A stretch of 64,000 bases of DNA. It comes from Lycocorax pyrrhopterus obiensis. Taxonomy: Eukaryota; Chordata; Aves; Passeriformes; Paradisaeidae. Shown in pieces: positions 37,142 through 50,549 of this stretch (positions are counted from its first letter, which is position 1; the number at the start of each line of letters is the position of its first letter). The notes beneath the pieces are model-generated. The model saw only the letters and a list, made by a program, of their open reading frames with translations, was not told where the DNA came from and did no database searches. The position numbers and the translations under genes are program-made. The DNA is taken from NCBI GenBank assembly GCA_014706295.1, contig JACSVZ010000006.1:24858629-24922628 (forward strand). Direction: 5' to 3'.

Positions 37142-37614
37142 TCATAGAATAGTTTAAATTGGAAGTGACCTTTAAAGGTCATCTGGTCCTAGCCGCCTGC
37201 CATGGGCTGGGACATCTCAGCTGAATCAGTTATCTCAGAGCCCCCTCCAACATAACCTTGAATGTTTCCAGGGATGGAATGTTTCCACCTCTCCAAGCAA
37301 CTTGTTCCTAGAAGCCTCATGTTTGCGAAACATGCAAAAAACTTTTTCTTGCGTCTAATCTAAATTGACCCTCCCTCAGTTTGAAACCATTGCTCCTTGT
37401 TGTGTTGCAACAGGCCCTGCTAAAAAGTCTGTTCCCATCTTTCTTATAAACTCCATTTTAGCACTGAAGGGCTGCAATGAGGTTTCTCCAGAGCCTTCTC
37501 TTTTCCAGGCTGAACAGTTCCAAATCTCTCAACATTTCCTCACAGGAGAGGTGCACCAGCCTTCTGGTCATCTTGGTGGCCTCTTCTGGACTCAGTCCAA
37601 CAGATCCATGTCCT
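37142..37614 (-). mobile_element. CR1 LINE 3' fragment with ORF2 tail
   Basis: The plus strand begins TCATAGAATAGTTTAAATTGG (reverse of a CR1 3' end) and runs through the full set of conserved blocks to TCCAACAGATCCATGTCCT. A minus-strand frame over 37610-37458 keeps [11 protein letters not shown], the ORF2 C-terminal signature. Several internal indels show age. It is 5'-truncated and inactive. Confidence 0.93.
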
Positions 37615-40003
37615 AATAACCTATACAAAAAAATTACGAATTTGGTGATCACTTTCTTATTTTTAAGACTTTTTTTTTTTTTTTCCAAAAGGGCAAGGAA
37701 AATTGGATTACAGCTGCTTGGAGAGGGGAGAAAACATAAGCATGTCTGGAACCAGATTAAGAAGATAACTTTAATTCTACATGGAAAAAATAAAATAAGA
37801 GTAAACATGAAGGTCTGCTTTGTAAGAATGGGTAACTATAATTTTCACATTTACATTTGAAAGTAAAACCCTGCTCAAAATCTCAAGACAAAATATTAGA
37901 TAGCCAGTAACTCTAGCTGCTAGCAAGACTAGGAGAAAAAGAACAAAAATAACCAGACACAACTTCTAACATTTTCAAAACTGCCAAAGTGATCAAGGAT
38001 CTTATGTTCCCTTACAATATAAAAGATTTTCCATCAGCTTTAGTGGAAATAAAGTTGAAGTATATGAAGCAAAAACAATTAAAGATAACTTCTTCCTCTG
38101 TGGCTCCCAGCACATCCCAGGCTTGGCATGAACATGCTACAGTGGAAAGCTTCACATGAAGTTGCTTTTCTGTTTAATACCGGTCCAATTATAGAGAATG
38201 ATAAATAAATTCAGAGGATGAAACTTTCTAGATTCACATGTATCTGCTCGATTCAAAAGCTGAGCTTTAAGACAGCTTTTAAAAACCATTGTGTTAAACC
38301 ATGATTTTTGAGCAAAATGAGAACCTGACGCAGTGGTGAATAATTATTTTCCAGAAATTAAACCCAGGAACTGGAGTGAACAGAGAATACAGGTTAGACT
38401 TATAGTAAAAAATAAAAGACGCACAACTCTGAATATATTTTGTCTATTTGTTCCCATGAGAAAGCCAAACAGAAAATTCTTTACACTAAGAAAAGGAAGT
38501 TTAAAATGGTAAATATAAGGTTATCACTTACCTAGTGACAAGTTTCCCCCCTTTTCTTCATTACTGTTTTCATATACATCTAAAAGTTATTTACTACATA
38601 ACATAATATAAAATAATAGCACCATGATGAAAGCTATACCAGCAAAGACTTAATTTATTTAACTGTTCTCTCTAAAAGCAAGCAACCTACTTGGACCACC
38701 ATTTTATTTTCTACCTGAAATTTTTCTTCTAGCCGTTACATTGTGTTGTTCTATTTGAGTATTTGGGTTTCTTTCACTTGTTTGTAAGACAAATTGCTGC
38801 TATTCTGTGAGGGTTAGGCCTGGACTGCTCACACAGCTCAGCACTGACTGATTACTCTGAGTTTAGATGATGCAGCTGTCCATGGAAAAAGTGATCTGCT
38901 CAGCTGCCCAGGGAGGCAAAGGCTGCAGTCCTGTTTTTAACTTACAGCAATAGCCTGTGTTTATTATATTTTGACAAAAATAGGTATATTAAATGCTATT
39001 GGCTAGTCACAGTGCTGATCATTGGCTCTTAAATATATTAATAACACAACCAATTACTGCACAGTTATATATAAGGTTACTAAGCAATACAACCATAATT
39101 GAGTGCAAATCAAAGACCTCAAACAATGAGAACATATAATATTAAATAATAACAATAGGGGTCAGAAAATACACTCCATCTGTTCAAAGACATCTTCATT
39201 GATTCATTATCCCAATGGCGTGATCATCCACAGTACCTCAGACTGATCAAAACCAGAAATTATAGAAGTACTGAAGTACTACTAGTTGCATCTAGTATGT
39301 TGCTTTTACCAGACAGACACCAGATTCCCGGCTGCGGTGAGTTTGGTCTTTACTTGAAGTTAACAGGATGCTTTCCTGTCCTGTTATATCCTCCCTACCT
39401 ATTTTTAGAAGTGTTTCACACTTACTCATGCAGTGCTCATCAATGTGTGAAATTAAAATATGAACTGATCAGTATGTGAAAGCGAGGTTCATAGAGTTAA
39501 TTTATGAATAAATTATGCCAGGGATCCTGAATACATTTAAGGAACGCTGTGCCACCTGTTAAAATGAGCTGTTACTACTACACTGACATCTGAAATCAGA
39601 ATGGCTGCAAGCAAACATTGGCTGGAATTTAGTGAGTTGGGGCAAATATCAGCAAGTTACTAAATGCAGACAGTTAATGGTGCTTAGCTGGGATGAATAG
39701 TATAAAATCATATCTTTAAGCATGAAAGGCAGAATTGCAAAAATTCAGTTTTTAATGTTAAAGATGTACAATTTAAAGCTAATGTTTCAAGCTATAGATA
39801 TGGTTTACAAATAAACTGTATTTTTCTGCTTAAGTTATTAAAATGAAAAGTTCCATGTGTACTTTCTGATGCCTGTGTGTTAGGAATGTAAGTGCTTCAT
39901 CTGTTCAAAAGAAGCTATTCTGGAATATTTAAAAAGTTGATATAACCTGTTAAATTAGTCTCATGCTCCAAAATAAACTGGATCCATTTCTTGCAGTTTG
40001 TGC

Positions 40004-40453
40004 TCAAAGAGAGCCCAAAGTGCAACAGAGCAACAGAGCAACACATAGAGCTAGGAGTAAAATCAAATGAAGAATAAAAATATCATGAAAGAATACTAAA
40101 GATAAATTCTCTGTTAGTCCTGCAATTCTCTGGAAACTCAAAGCATTCAAGAAAGATTTAATCCATATACAGGGCACTTGTAGGAAAGCAAAGGGAAAGT
40201 AGCCTTGTTTCTGATAATGGAAGGTTCTGGCACACTCAATGCATGTAGACAGATAATTGTGTATGTCAAACCAATTTTGCAGGAGATGGGATATTAGCAT
40301 ACTAATGTCTGATGCGATTGATAGTATATCTACTCCCCTTTCAAAACAGAGTGGTGGTGGGCTTTGATAGCATATTTTACAGCACTGGCTAGAAAGTATT
40401 ATGTGTACCTGCTGATGAAACAAATAAGATAATTTTGGTCTTTTCATCCTCAA
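40004..40453 (-). other. Unrecognised 149-codon open frame
   Basis: The product would be hydrophobic at its C-terminus (leucine-rich near the last 25 residues), with several cysteines. There is no promoter, splice or polyadenylation context and no family match. Chance is the most likely explanation. Confidence 0.12.
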
Positions 40454-41354
40454 AATTCTTCTAAAATGTGCTCATGCTTTCTCTTCTGAGTTCCATGAGT
40501 GTTTGGCAAGCAGAACATATTAAGGAATAAAGTCGCGAGAAAAGCGAAAATTTAGATGTAGATATTTTCCTAGAAAATTATGCTTTAAAATTATGATAAA
40601 TTTCAAACCATACAAATTTATAAAGTGGTTACATAAGTTTAAAACCGTGGTCCTAAGCCTGCAATTAGCTGTACGAAGATGGAGCTATGTGCCTCCATAA
40701 AAACTGCCAGGAAGCTGGGAGACACACTCAAGCTCAGTACCTTCTGAAACTGATGAAAACTATTTCAGAGGTTTAGAACTACTGAACAGAAATACTGCCC
40801 TGCAGTTTTGTAGGTCAGAGCAGTAATTACCCCACTAAAACAAGACAGATTTGTGATTAAATCACCTAACAGAAAAATAAAGCAGTTATTTCTCAGGTTA
40901 GACTGAGGAATCACACTTCACCTCATCATGAGTTTCAAACATTTTTCATTCTCAAAAAAATGCAGATTTCCTCAAATATTTGAGTAACTCTAAGAATAAA
41001 CTACATTTGCTTATTTAACTATAAAAATTTCTTAGCTTTTTCATATTTTTTCAGGGTAATGTTTTAAAGATTATATTAGACTCACTTAAATAATTTCCAC
41101 AGCTCTATTTCATCAAACATTTTTCCAAATAATACTACATGGTAGTATTTTGACTTTTTTAAAGATAAGATTTACTTTTGCACTTTCTAAAAGAAGCAAA
41201 ATGTTTTTCTCCAAATATATAAATAATGGAAATTAATATTGGGTATAAATTCAAAATTGTTTATTTGTCACTGTTCTAGTTCATTAGACAACAATTCAAT
41301 ATTTCCTGTTCCAATATCGAATGGAAATTTTTTTAAAAGTGTGACGTTACACGC

Positions 41355-41371
41355 AAAAAAAAAAAAAAAAA
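41355..41371 (+). repeat. A17 homopolymer
   Basis: Seventeen consecutive A residues with no retrocopy-like sequence upstream. Confidence 0.85.
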
Positions 41372-43970
41372 TCATTAAAGTAGTAATTTACATGGTGTCA
41401 AGGTAATAACTGAATTCAAACCTCTTCGAAAACGCTGGCATTTTTCAGAGGTGAAAGATATATGTGCTATAGTTCCAATAAGTGCAACTTGGAAAGAACG
41501 AAATTAAAGAAATCTTGTGAAAAAAATATAAGGGAAGAAAAGAAAAAGAAGCATGAGAAGGTGTTTTGTAGCACAGCTGCAAATTGTGATTAATGAAGCT
41601 TGGTACACTAGTGCACTAAAAAAAGACTTCCACTTTATGTCAGCTTGTCTGATCTGGTAAATCTGGAGACTGATTTTTAACACGTCTGATATTTCTCTTC
41701 AATTTTTTCTAATCCAGTGGTTAGCCCTGCTTTGGCTGGCAGCAGGCGTGTCAGTTGAAAGGACACAGGCACTTACATTTGCTTCTGCTGGGATTACATT
41801 TATAATACCTTGTACCACTGAAAGAAAATTAAATGCTTTAAGTTTATTTAAAAGTAGACAGGTTTCTAGAATTAAAAATGGAAATGTCATCAGCTCTATT
41901 TGCATAAGTTGTACATATTTTACATTAAAAAAACCCCTGTAATCCTCTGTGTACTACTGTTGTTGCATGTATAAAAGTACAACCTGGTGCACAATAAAAT
42001 CATACAAAAATACATTAAAAGCTCTAATGCTGCCTTGTATGGCTTGTGAAATAATGAACATTTTCTGCTCACAGTCTCAGCCATTATAATGTTATTACAC
42101 AGTCATTAAATTGAAGCTGTTATTCCACTGCTAAAACAACTGATCAATATCCATTACCATTCAGTGATGGTTGGAGCCAAAATGAGATTATATTGCAAAT
42201 GAGCCACAGACAAGGTAATGATCCCTTCATTCTGATATATTTAAAGGCATTCCCTAAAGCAGATAATTTTCTTAAGAGAGTACAACTTTTCCATCCAGTC
42301 ACCAATCTAGGAAAATAAAAATGTTCTTTAATTACAAAAAGCCTTACATATTATGATTTATAACGAAACAATAGTGTTCTCAGCAAAGACAACCACTGTT
42401 GGATCAATGAAATTGTTTCTAGTTTCTGCCCATTGGGTTTTACTTGTTATAAATGCTGTGTTATACAGACCCTGTGCCTTACCAAAGAAACAAACCAAAT
42501 AATGTTTCTTAGAAGTCAGAACTTATCTTAGTGTAGTATACTTTGAAACTCACCCAAAAATAAATAAATAAGGATGGGAGAGACTTCCTTAGAGGGATTT
42601 TAGGGTCTCATTCCCATAAGACCCACAATAGTTTTCCCTTTTCTTATCACTTACAAAGTCTGGCCTAAAATCTTCCAAGCTGTGCTTGAGTGGTTCCTTC
42701 AAAGCCCTGTCAGTCACTGACTTGAGGGATCCATCTTTTGTTATCATCTGTTATCTCTGGATCACTAGTGTATCTGGGTATTTATAAGTTATTATTATCT
42801 TAATTATTTCTACGTTTTAATGTATTCCATGTTATGTTAATACATATTATTATTTTCATGTGGGTTTTTTTTCTTTTATGTTAACAGTTTATCCTCACAA
42901 GACAGATGTCCTTATGCCCAGGTATTCCTATCTCCTTTACTTTCCACATATCATTACAGTATGCAGAACACAGGACGTTTTCCTATTGCTCTATCTTGCA
43001 CATCTTTTTAGCTGGTCCTGAAGTTTCCCTATTGAAGAAAAAGACTTCTCAAGTTGTTAAACAGATTTGGACAATTTACAAATATGTAGTATAATATAGT
43101 AACAAAATATGTCTTACTACTTTATCTAAAGATCTTTTCCCCTTTCCTGCTTGTTTTTCTTCTGTATTTGCCAGATTTCATTCATTTAATTTTTCAAAGT
43201 GGATATCCATGGATACATGGACAAAATGCTCAATTTCTTTCAAACAGACCTTTTAGAACTAGATCTTCTGTTTCTTTTTAATTCAGTCTTCTGTTATTTT
43301 GAATATATTTATAGAATATTAATAGCACTTTAGCCCTCGTCAAGGAAGATCAGCTAAAAAAAAAAGCTTTACTTTTGATATCATAGTGACTACTTGGAAG
43401 GAAAAATTACCAGTAACTATAATAGGCCTATGTAGGTATTTGTACACTAAGTATAAATACTTCCTAAGGCAGAAATAATTTTTCCAATACTAAGGTAAAA
43501 ATATTGGAAGTCTAATATTTCCTTTTCACTTGCTTATATTTGATATTCCCGTGAATCTCACTGTTCTGCAGCAAGGCTCTGAGAGACTTCTGTCTTATCC
43601 GAAAGTCAGTGTCTCTGCAAATATACAGAATAATAGAGGTGAAGAAGTTTAGCTCTTTCATGGATAAAAACTAGTCTATCCTCTTTGTAGTCCTTCATAA
43701 CCATAAAACAGAGGCTGCGATTTAATTTTCCAGTAAATGGACACATTATCCACCTAAGATGTTCAGCAGAAAAAAAAAAATATTGGAAATAGGCTAGACA
43801 CCAATGGTAACTTTTGTCATTGCTCTCTTCTTTCTTATGTAAAGTTACTGCAGTTCTTGAAAAAACTCATATTTCTTTGGATAGATCATCCTTAGCTTCT
43901 CACCTCTCTGCCTTGTTCTTCTATTCTTTTCACAAGCTTTTCCCTCTTACTGACCCAATTTGATAACTTC

Positions 43971-44421
43971 TTTCAGTGAGTTCAGTTTGGTTTTCTCCAC
44001 TTGCAGAACTCTGCAAGCGTAACTACTTCTTTGCAAAATCTCCTCCTTTTCCCATGGAACCTCAAATGAAAGCACTACCAGATGGGCAGCTGGTGTCCTG
44101 TGACCACTGTGCATGTCATATTGGGCCTCACTGCTTCCTCCTGCCTGCCTGCCTGCCTATCTCACTTTCACTGTGTCCCGTAGCTTCTCTGTCATGTTGC
44201 TGTGCAACCATCAAGCTGCCTGTCTTGGCCACCACCCCCATCACTACTGTACCACGGACTGCAGTGGGAGCAGCATGAGACCAAAAAGGAATAAGATCCT
44301 AAGATCCTATGGGGAATGGACTGAGGCAGCCACAGTGCCCGCTACGGTGATTTCACTGCTCCTGGCACCCACACGAGAGCGAGTAAAGCTTGCCGCAGCC
44401 CCGCCTTTGAGAGCTCTCTAA
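43971..44421 (+). other. GC-richer island with (CTGC)n, function unknown
   Basis: GC and CpG rise here, with several CpGs at 44335-44405 (CCCGCTACGG, ACGAGAGCGAG, GCCGC, CCCGCC). A short CTGC run lies at 44141-44158. Two overlapping plus-strand frames of about 100 codons (43976-44278, 44113-44421) are Pro-, Leu- and Cys-rich but show no domain. It might be an unrecognised LTR, an exon or a regulatory island. Confidence 0.25.
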
Positions 44422-47400
44422 ACATACTCTCAGTTACAGGTTCCTTTGCAGAATAGTGTGTGTGGCAGCAAGAACAATTTGATCATAGTCCATGGCTACT
44501 CTGGGGCATGATGGTAAAACAGCAACAGCCTTGCATCATTCAACAGCTCAAATGAATACTTAAAGCATAAAAAAATAAATAATTGTTGTGAAGGCACCCT
44601 TACAGGCCCTTCTATACTACTATACTCTGCTTCATTTAGTGTAAAGTACGTAACCCAGCCTGATGGTCCTGACAGCAGAACTGTCAGATGATTTAGTGGA
44701 ATCGTAAGATTTTCTTTCTCTAATTAAACTGAGAACTGACTTGTTTTGGCAAAATTGTAATGAGGTTTTGAATGCTGACAGAAGAAGGGCATGTTGGAGA
44801 GAAGCACATAGGTCATGAAAGCTATCTAATCTAATAAATACTATAATTCTTAATGAGTTTTATCTTGTCGATTTTTATTTTTTTCTTACACTGTTTTTTC
44901 TGGGCAGTTTCCTACTCTTAGTTTATGTTTTCTATATGAATACATTAATGGCATCTTAGCTTTCAGAGATCTGAGAGCTGGTTCTGGTAGCAAAATTTGA
45001 TGCTCCTATTTATAACAACTGTTTGATCAATAATGCATTGCAGATGCGCAGCCCGCAGTACGTTGTTGCAAACATCCAAATGGCATGCCTTTCTCCTACA
45101 CATGCTGCACAGCAGCTCAGCTGTGCAGTACCCAGCCCTACTCCACTCAGAGGCCAATTAAAACCTTGCTGTTTAATTTCAAGTCCATTAGAACCCTGCC
45201 AAAGTTTAAGTTATTGCAGTTACTGACATTAAGTTGTAAATAAACAAGGCCTGAAGAGAAGAAAGGAAGTGGGATGCTATTTTATGCATGAAAAGAATAA
45301 TTTTGCTGGAGTCATAAAGGCATTTCTGTTGTTTTCTTTAGAGCTTCTGAAGAAAATTGTCATTGGCTGTGGCTGAACATAACAAAAACATGTTGAAAAA
45401 GGTATTTTAAAAGACTGAAGTGAAAGAAGACCTTAATTTCCTTTTACTTACACCTGCCTCATCAAGGCTTACTGCTCTGAAGGAAAAATGTAGGTGATCT
45501 GATTCTGGTGGATTGATTCTCTTTTACGACATGAATGCCTACCGAACAGAATGAAATTCTGTCCATATTACCTTATCAAGTTCACTGGGCACAAATGAGA
45601 ATAATTTCCAGAGTAATGCAATGTCATATAGACAGCAGACCTATTTAGACTTGATGCTATTATAAGAGAAAATGAAAATTACTTCATTCTGTTCAACAAG
45701 TTCAACAATAATGATCATCTCTAGTCTTTAAATGTCTCTGCTTATAAGAATGGCTTAAATAGCCCTCAGCTGCATACATATTAATAAGAATTTTTTCCCT
45801 TTCATTAAAAAAAAAAAAGCTTTTTCCTGCCCCAACTAATAACATTGTTGCAAGGAATAACATGGCTTTATCATTACTTTGACTTCTTAAACCAGTATTA
45901 AGTCTTTCTGTAGATAATAATATGCAACTTCTTGAGCTGGATGCAGGAACTGCGTGATAAAATTCTATGGCATTGGTTACAAAAAAAGATGTACCCATGT
46001 CTTCTAGCTTTAATATCTAATAATATTACCTCTCATGACATTATATTCATAAACAGCTCAGTCAACCCACTGTGTCAAGATAAATAAAGTGAATATAGAA
46101 GAAATATAATTTTAATTATTTCAGAAGCTAGGAAGAAAACAATTAACATTCTAAACTGAACCTTTTGGTGTGACTTTTAACTTCCAAAATGTTGTTTGCA
46201 TTCAGTAAATTTTGTTATGGTTATTATTATACACTATCTTGCATGATTTCCATTTTCAGCCATTTCTTCAGAACTTCACATAATCTGTATTACTTGACAG
46301 ATGGTATTTGAATGGCCAATGGCCATTCTGTTTGCTGAGAATAATTCAGAAAATAATTGTTTTCTGATAATTTTCAGATATTTTAAAGATGGTTACATCA
46401 GTCTATAGACAGAACACATAAATTAAGGTTTAATGCCTGGCTGTTAATCATAAATCTATCATATTAAACTTTTATTCTTTTAAGGCTGGTTTCATACATT
46501 TCCCTGTACAATTATGTAAATTTTTCCTTTGTTGTTTAGTCTCCCTGTTTTCCTTAAAGGTCATTTTATAAGCCTGAGTTTAACAGTAGAAATGATAGCT
46601 ACATAGTGTTTTATAACTCTGCAACACTTTAGCTTATAAAGTGAAAAAACCCGACAAACTACCAATTCATCTGGGTCTTCTTGCCTTTTGAGCACATCAC
46701 TGATGTGTGTAGTGTTGTCTGTGGGATAACACCAAGTGATTGATGGTGCTTTTTTCCTACCTAAATGCTGTGTTATAAGTGTTTAGAATAAAATTCGTTT
46801 TACTAATGGAGTTTACTGGAGTATGAACATCATTGGGGAGTGTACTAACAGTTTTTCAATGGTCCAATCCTGCTCCAGCTGAAGTAATTTGAAAGCGTAC
46901 ATTAATTTTCAGAGGCAAGTTTTAGCCACAAGGAATTCAGAGACAAAGTCATACAGCATAAAGATAAGTAGTCCAGATTCCAGTATCTTTTATGCCAACT
47001 TTTTAAAGGTGTAACTGTCAACATCATTGGAGCTGCTCCCAATTGCATTGATATATAAAACCAGATCGGCTCCACTAAGATTAGATTGAGACTAAGATAT
47101 AAAACAGTTACATGGAGCGTTACCTGATTCAGTACTTCTTGGTCATCAAAATAAACATTCTAATTTCTGCAGGATTACTTACATAGACTAATGGACACAA
47201 AAGTCAACCCAAACCAGTAGGAATCTGCAGGGGTTTTTTTCTGCATCATTGGTTTAATTGTAGTGGAAGATCATATTATGGTTTTATGCATCTATATGTA
47301 CATTTGACATGTCTCTGAGAAGTTGGATGTTTATTACTTTGACCTTAAGTAAAATGGAAAAAATGCTTTCTTTTCTTTTAGGAACTTGATCCTCCATAGC

Positions 47401-48602
47401 ACTGAGCACATTATAGAAATGTCAAGGGCTTTGAATTGCCATTAAAGCCAGACGCTTGAAAGGTTGAGTCATATAGACATTTATTTTATAGCAATTAATA
47501 ACCTGAGAAATTAAGTCACTAATATACTATACATCTTAATTAGAAGCCGCATCTTCAGTTTAATTACTTTCCTTAAACTTATCTTAAATTTAATTACTTT
47601 CCTTTGCAGCATGCTTAAAAAAGGTGCAGATTCTATATAAGATTTACAATGGATTCAATTGTTGGTTTTTTTCTTTGTTTATGTGAAACTTCATGAGAAG
47701 AAAGATGAACACTAAGTGATCTATTTTTACTTTCTAGTTGAGATGCAGACTTGTCACTGATACTGGAGGACTCATTACAGAGAATACACCCCAGTGCTTT
47801 TAGGGAAGTATTGAAGCTACCCTGTATTTTGGCTTGTTCTAGTTTATTCCTTCACACCTTTTGCAATAATTTATGTTGTATTTTATAATATTGCATGTAA
47901 AATTAAAATTATAGACTAAAAAAAGCAAAATAAAACCCTAAAAAATTGAATGGAAAAGGCTTACTACAAATACAAATTTCAAAGCAAGTCATGAACTAAA
48001 ACAGACGTATCAACTTTCAAAAAAAAGACCAAAAAAAGCAGCCAACCCTCCCATTACTGAAGCAACCCCTTCCCCCAGTGCAGTCTAATGAATTTACAAA
48101 ATTATTATATCTTTTCATGCCTTGCATAGATTTGCTTCCTTTTTTTACTAATACGATGCTGCACATCTAACTAACACTTAGTTTTTGCCTACTTTCATTC
48201 ATACTTTATATCACCTACCTAATTGTGCCTTTATCTATCTCCTGTTCAGATTACATAAACCAGTTTGCACACAGCTATTTTGAGTACAATACTGTATCAG
48301 CTGTGCAAGTGGTCCACCAGAATATATGGTCATATTCTTCATTAAACCTATTCTTTGAATTTATAAGAAATAAGAGACAGTGAACCAATCTTTCTCAGCT
48401 TTTAGAAAGAGAAAGATCTGTGCATAGACCTCAATTTTGCTGTCAAAGAATTCCAGCCACTCAAGCGCATGTTACTGTTGCCCCAGACTCGAGAAGCCTC
48501 TTTTCTGCCCTGCTGACTTGCCTAGATAAATGGCTTCATCTACTTAGTGCTGATAATGTCCTCCAACTGCATGCTGTCTCCAGTAGTCAAATCTCTGTTT
48601 CA
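44422..48602. other. AT-rich unique sequence, small duplications only
   Basis: No gene recognised. At 47551-47610 two 30-bp segments match each other (ATCTT..TTTAATTACTTTCCTT), a small tandem duplication. An 8-bp-arm inverted repeat GAATGGCC/GGCCATTC lies near 46312-46330. Confidence 0.62.
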
Positions 48603-48889
48603 CATGGAATCGTGGAATGGTTTTTCCTGGAAGGACTTTAAATATCCAACCCACCTGTGGTAAGCAGGGACACCTTGCACTAGACCAGGTTGCTCAGAGC
48701 TCCTTCCAACCTGGCCTTGAACATTTCCAGGGATGAGGCATCCACAACTTCTATGGGCAACCTGTTCTGGTGCCTTACTACACTCACAATAAAGAATTTT
48801 TCCTAATACTTAATGTAAACTTACCGTCTTTCAGTTTGAATGCATTCCCCCTTGTCCTGTCACTGCATACTTTGTAAATAGTACCTCTC
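48603..48889 (-). mobile_element. CR1 LINE, 3' part (left of LTR insertion)
   Basis: The plus strand starts CATGGAATCGTGGAATGG (reverse of the CR1 tail) and passes the CACCTTGCACTAGACCAGG, CAACCTGGCCTTGAACATTT and CACAACTTCTATGGGCAACC blocks, ending AGTACCTCTC, where an LTR interrupts it. The element resumes at 49216. Confidence 0.95.
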
Positions 48890-49215
48890 TGTCGCTAGCG
48901 AGCAGAGACCGAGGAATAAAGCGACATGGACGGTTTAGCACAATTAATTTATTAATTTACAAATTCGCTTATATACCTTAGCACGCTGGACACTGACATA
49001 AGGTTATTGGTTCTCTGACAAACCACCCCCCAGAAGGATTGGCTGAACCCAACAACACTTACTTCAGATATTTTCTCCTTGGTATCATAACAATACCATA
49101 GTTTACAAAATCTCCCAACTGTTTTCCCATGGCGTCTGTGAGAAAGCAAGGCTTTCACACAGACACTGTCAGAAAACTGAGAAATCTCTCTGCAGCCAGG
49201 CTTTTAGCATTCACA
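48890..49215 (-). mobile_element. Complete 326-bp solo LTR inserted in CR1
   Basis: On the minus strand it starts TGTGAATGCTAAAAGCC and ends GCTAGCGACA. The CR1 reads on exactly at both edges, so the boundaries are certain. The flanks CCTCTC (48884-48889) and CCTCCC (49216-49221) form a 6-bp duplication with one change. A TATA box (GGTATATAAGCG) lies at 48977-48966. AATAAATTAA near 48955-48941 is a polyadenylation signal. Six-base duplications fit an ERVK- or alpharetrovirus-like integrase. No internal sequence remains. Confidence 0.92.
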
Positions 49216-49400
49216 CCTCCCCATCTTCCTTGTAGGCAAAGCTGCAATTAAGTCACCCTGGAACCTTCTCTTCTCCAGGCTGAACAATCCCAATTCTCTC
49301 AGCCTTTCCTGGTAGGAGAGGAGCTCCGTCCCTCTAATCATCTTGGTGGTGCTACTCTGGACTTGCTCCGTGGCTTGGTCCTTTCCACACAGCATGGTCT
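49216..49400 (-). mobile_element. CR1 LINE, ORF2 end (right of LTR insertion)
   Basis: This continues the CR1 from 48889. The minus-strand frame 49395-49204 keeps [15 protein letters not shown] and GDLIAAL, the ORF2 C-terminal signature. CR1 similarity fades after about 49390. With the LTR removed the CR1 is about 470 bp. Confidence 0.93.
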
Positions 49401-50249
49401 TCTTGGTGTTTTATGGTCACAGCATGCCCCCTTTTTTAACAGGCATCTTCTTTCTCCCTCTGCTCGTTCCAGATGCCAGTGGTTTAGCGTTAGGGCCTCA
49501 GAGACTCTTGTCTATTGTAACAAAACTGTCAAGAGACCCCTCATAATCTCATAAATCTGAAAGGATCGTGGCCACCTGCTAGCCTAAGGTGTTTAGATGC
49601 CTCTCCCTTCCTGTTGTCCTAAGTCCTCAGGGCTCGGGAGAGGAATTGCAACCTTCCCATTTGACAGAAGGCAAAGACATGCATAGAAATCCTGGATGCG
49701 AAAGAGGGCCTATCCTTAAACTTTTTTTCATTTTGCAAAAGGGAGCCGAGGTGCCTAAATCAGGACCATGGATCCAGCTTCTAGATGACAAATTAACTTT
49801 TCGATGTTTGGAAGTGTGTTGCTATAGGATGTCGCAGAACTATATATATCTGAACTGGTTAATGGGCTGTCTTGGAGAATAGATATATGAGTGCCTATTA
49901 AACATAACTATCCTTCACTTAGGCCAGGGAATCCCAGAGCTGCCAAGACTCAGTTGTGGGAGGGGGTGTGAGGATGAAGATGCTCTGTTTCCTATGCTGT
50001 TTCCTGAGGCACCAATTTCTAACCACTTTCCAGCACAGGGCATCAGACTGGATGGGTTTAGCTGTGATCCTGTCGAGCTGTTCATACATAGTTTAGACTA
50101 AGATACTTCTTGATTTAAGATACTCAAGATGCCAGAATATATTAAAATGAAGTTATAACAATATGTGTCTAAAAGGAGAATTGTCAGCACTGAGGATATT
50201 ATATTTTTTTCATAAATACTGTCCTGGAGCAAAGGGCACAATTAACAGT

Positions 50250-50329
50250 GATTTTTTAGATAACAAATTTTTTTAGATAACAGATTTTTTTTTTAGATAA
50301 AAGATTTTTTAGATAACAGATTTTTTTAG
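50250..50329 (+). repeat. Short minisatellite (T-run + AGATAACA unit)
   Basis: About four and a half copies of a 16- to 20-bp unit consisting of GA, a T-run of 6-10 and AGATAACA or AGATAAAA. Units differ mainly in T-run length. Confidence 0.85.
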
Positions 50330-50527
50330 GACTTAATATAATCTCTTCTATCTCAGTGAACTGTACATTAAAAAGCTTAGATTAGTTATATCAGAAATCT
50401 ACAATAATGGTCACCAAAGTTAAACATATGCATGTTTAACATATAAGTGTGTGTTTGTGTATTTCTGCACATTTTAACTAAAAATATTAAGCCATGAACT
50501 GTGGATATTAAGGATTTACAAAATTTA

Positions 50528-50549
50528 CCCCCCCCCCCCCAAAAAAAAA
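50528..50549 (+). repeat. C13A9 composite homopolymer
   Basis: Thirteen C residues followed directly by nine A. The minus strand is a pure T9 G13 run. Such runs are prone to sequencing and assembly error, so the length is uncertain. Confidence 0.9.

Larger units (their letters stand above)
37615..43970. other. AT-rich unique sequence, no gene seen
   Basis: Includes a T15 run at 37670-37684 next to the CR1 end and an A17 run at 41355-41371. A 149-codon minus-strand frame at 40453-40004 is rich in Leu, Cys and Ile and has no recognisable domain. Confidence 0.62.
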
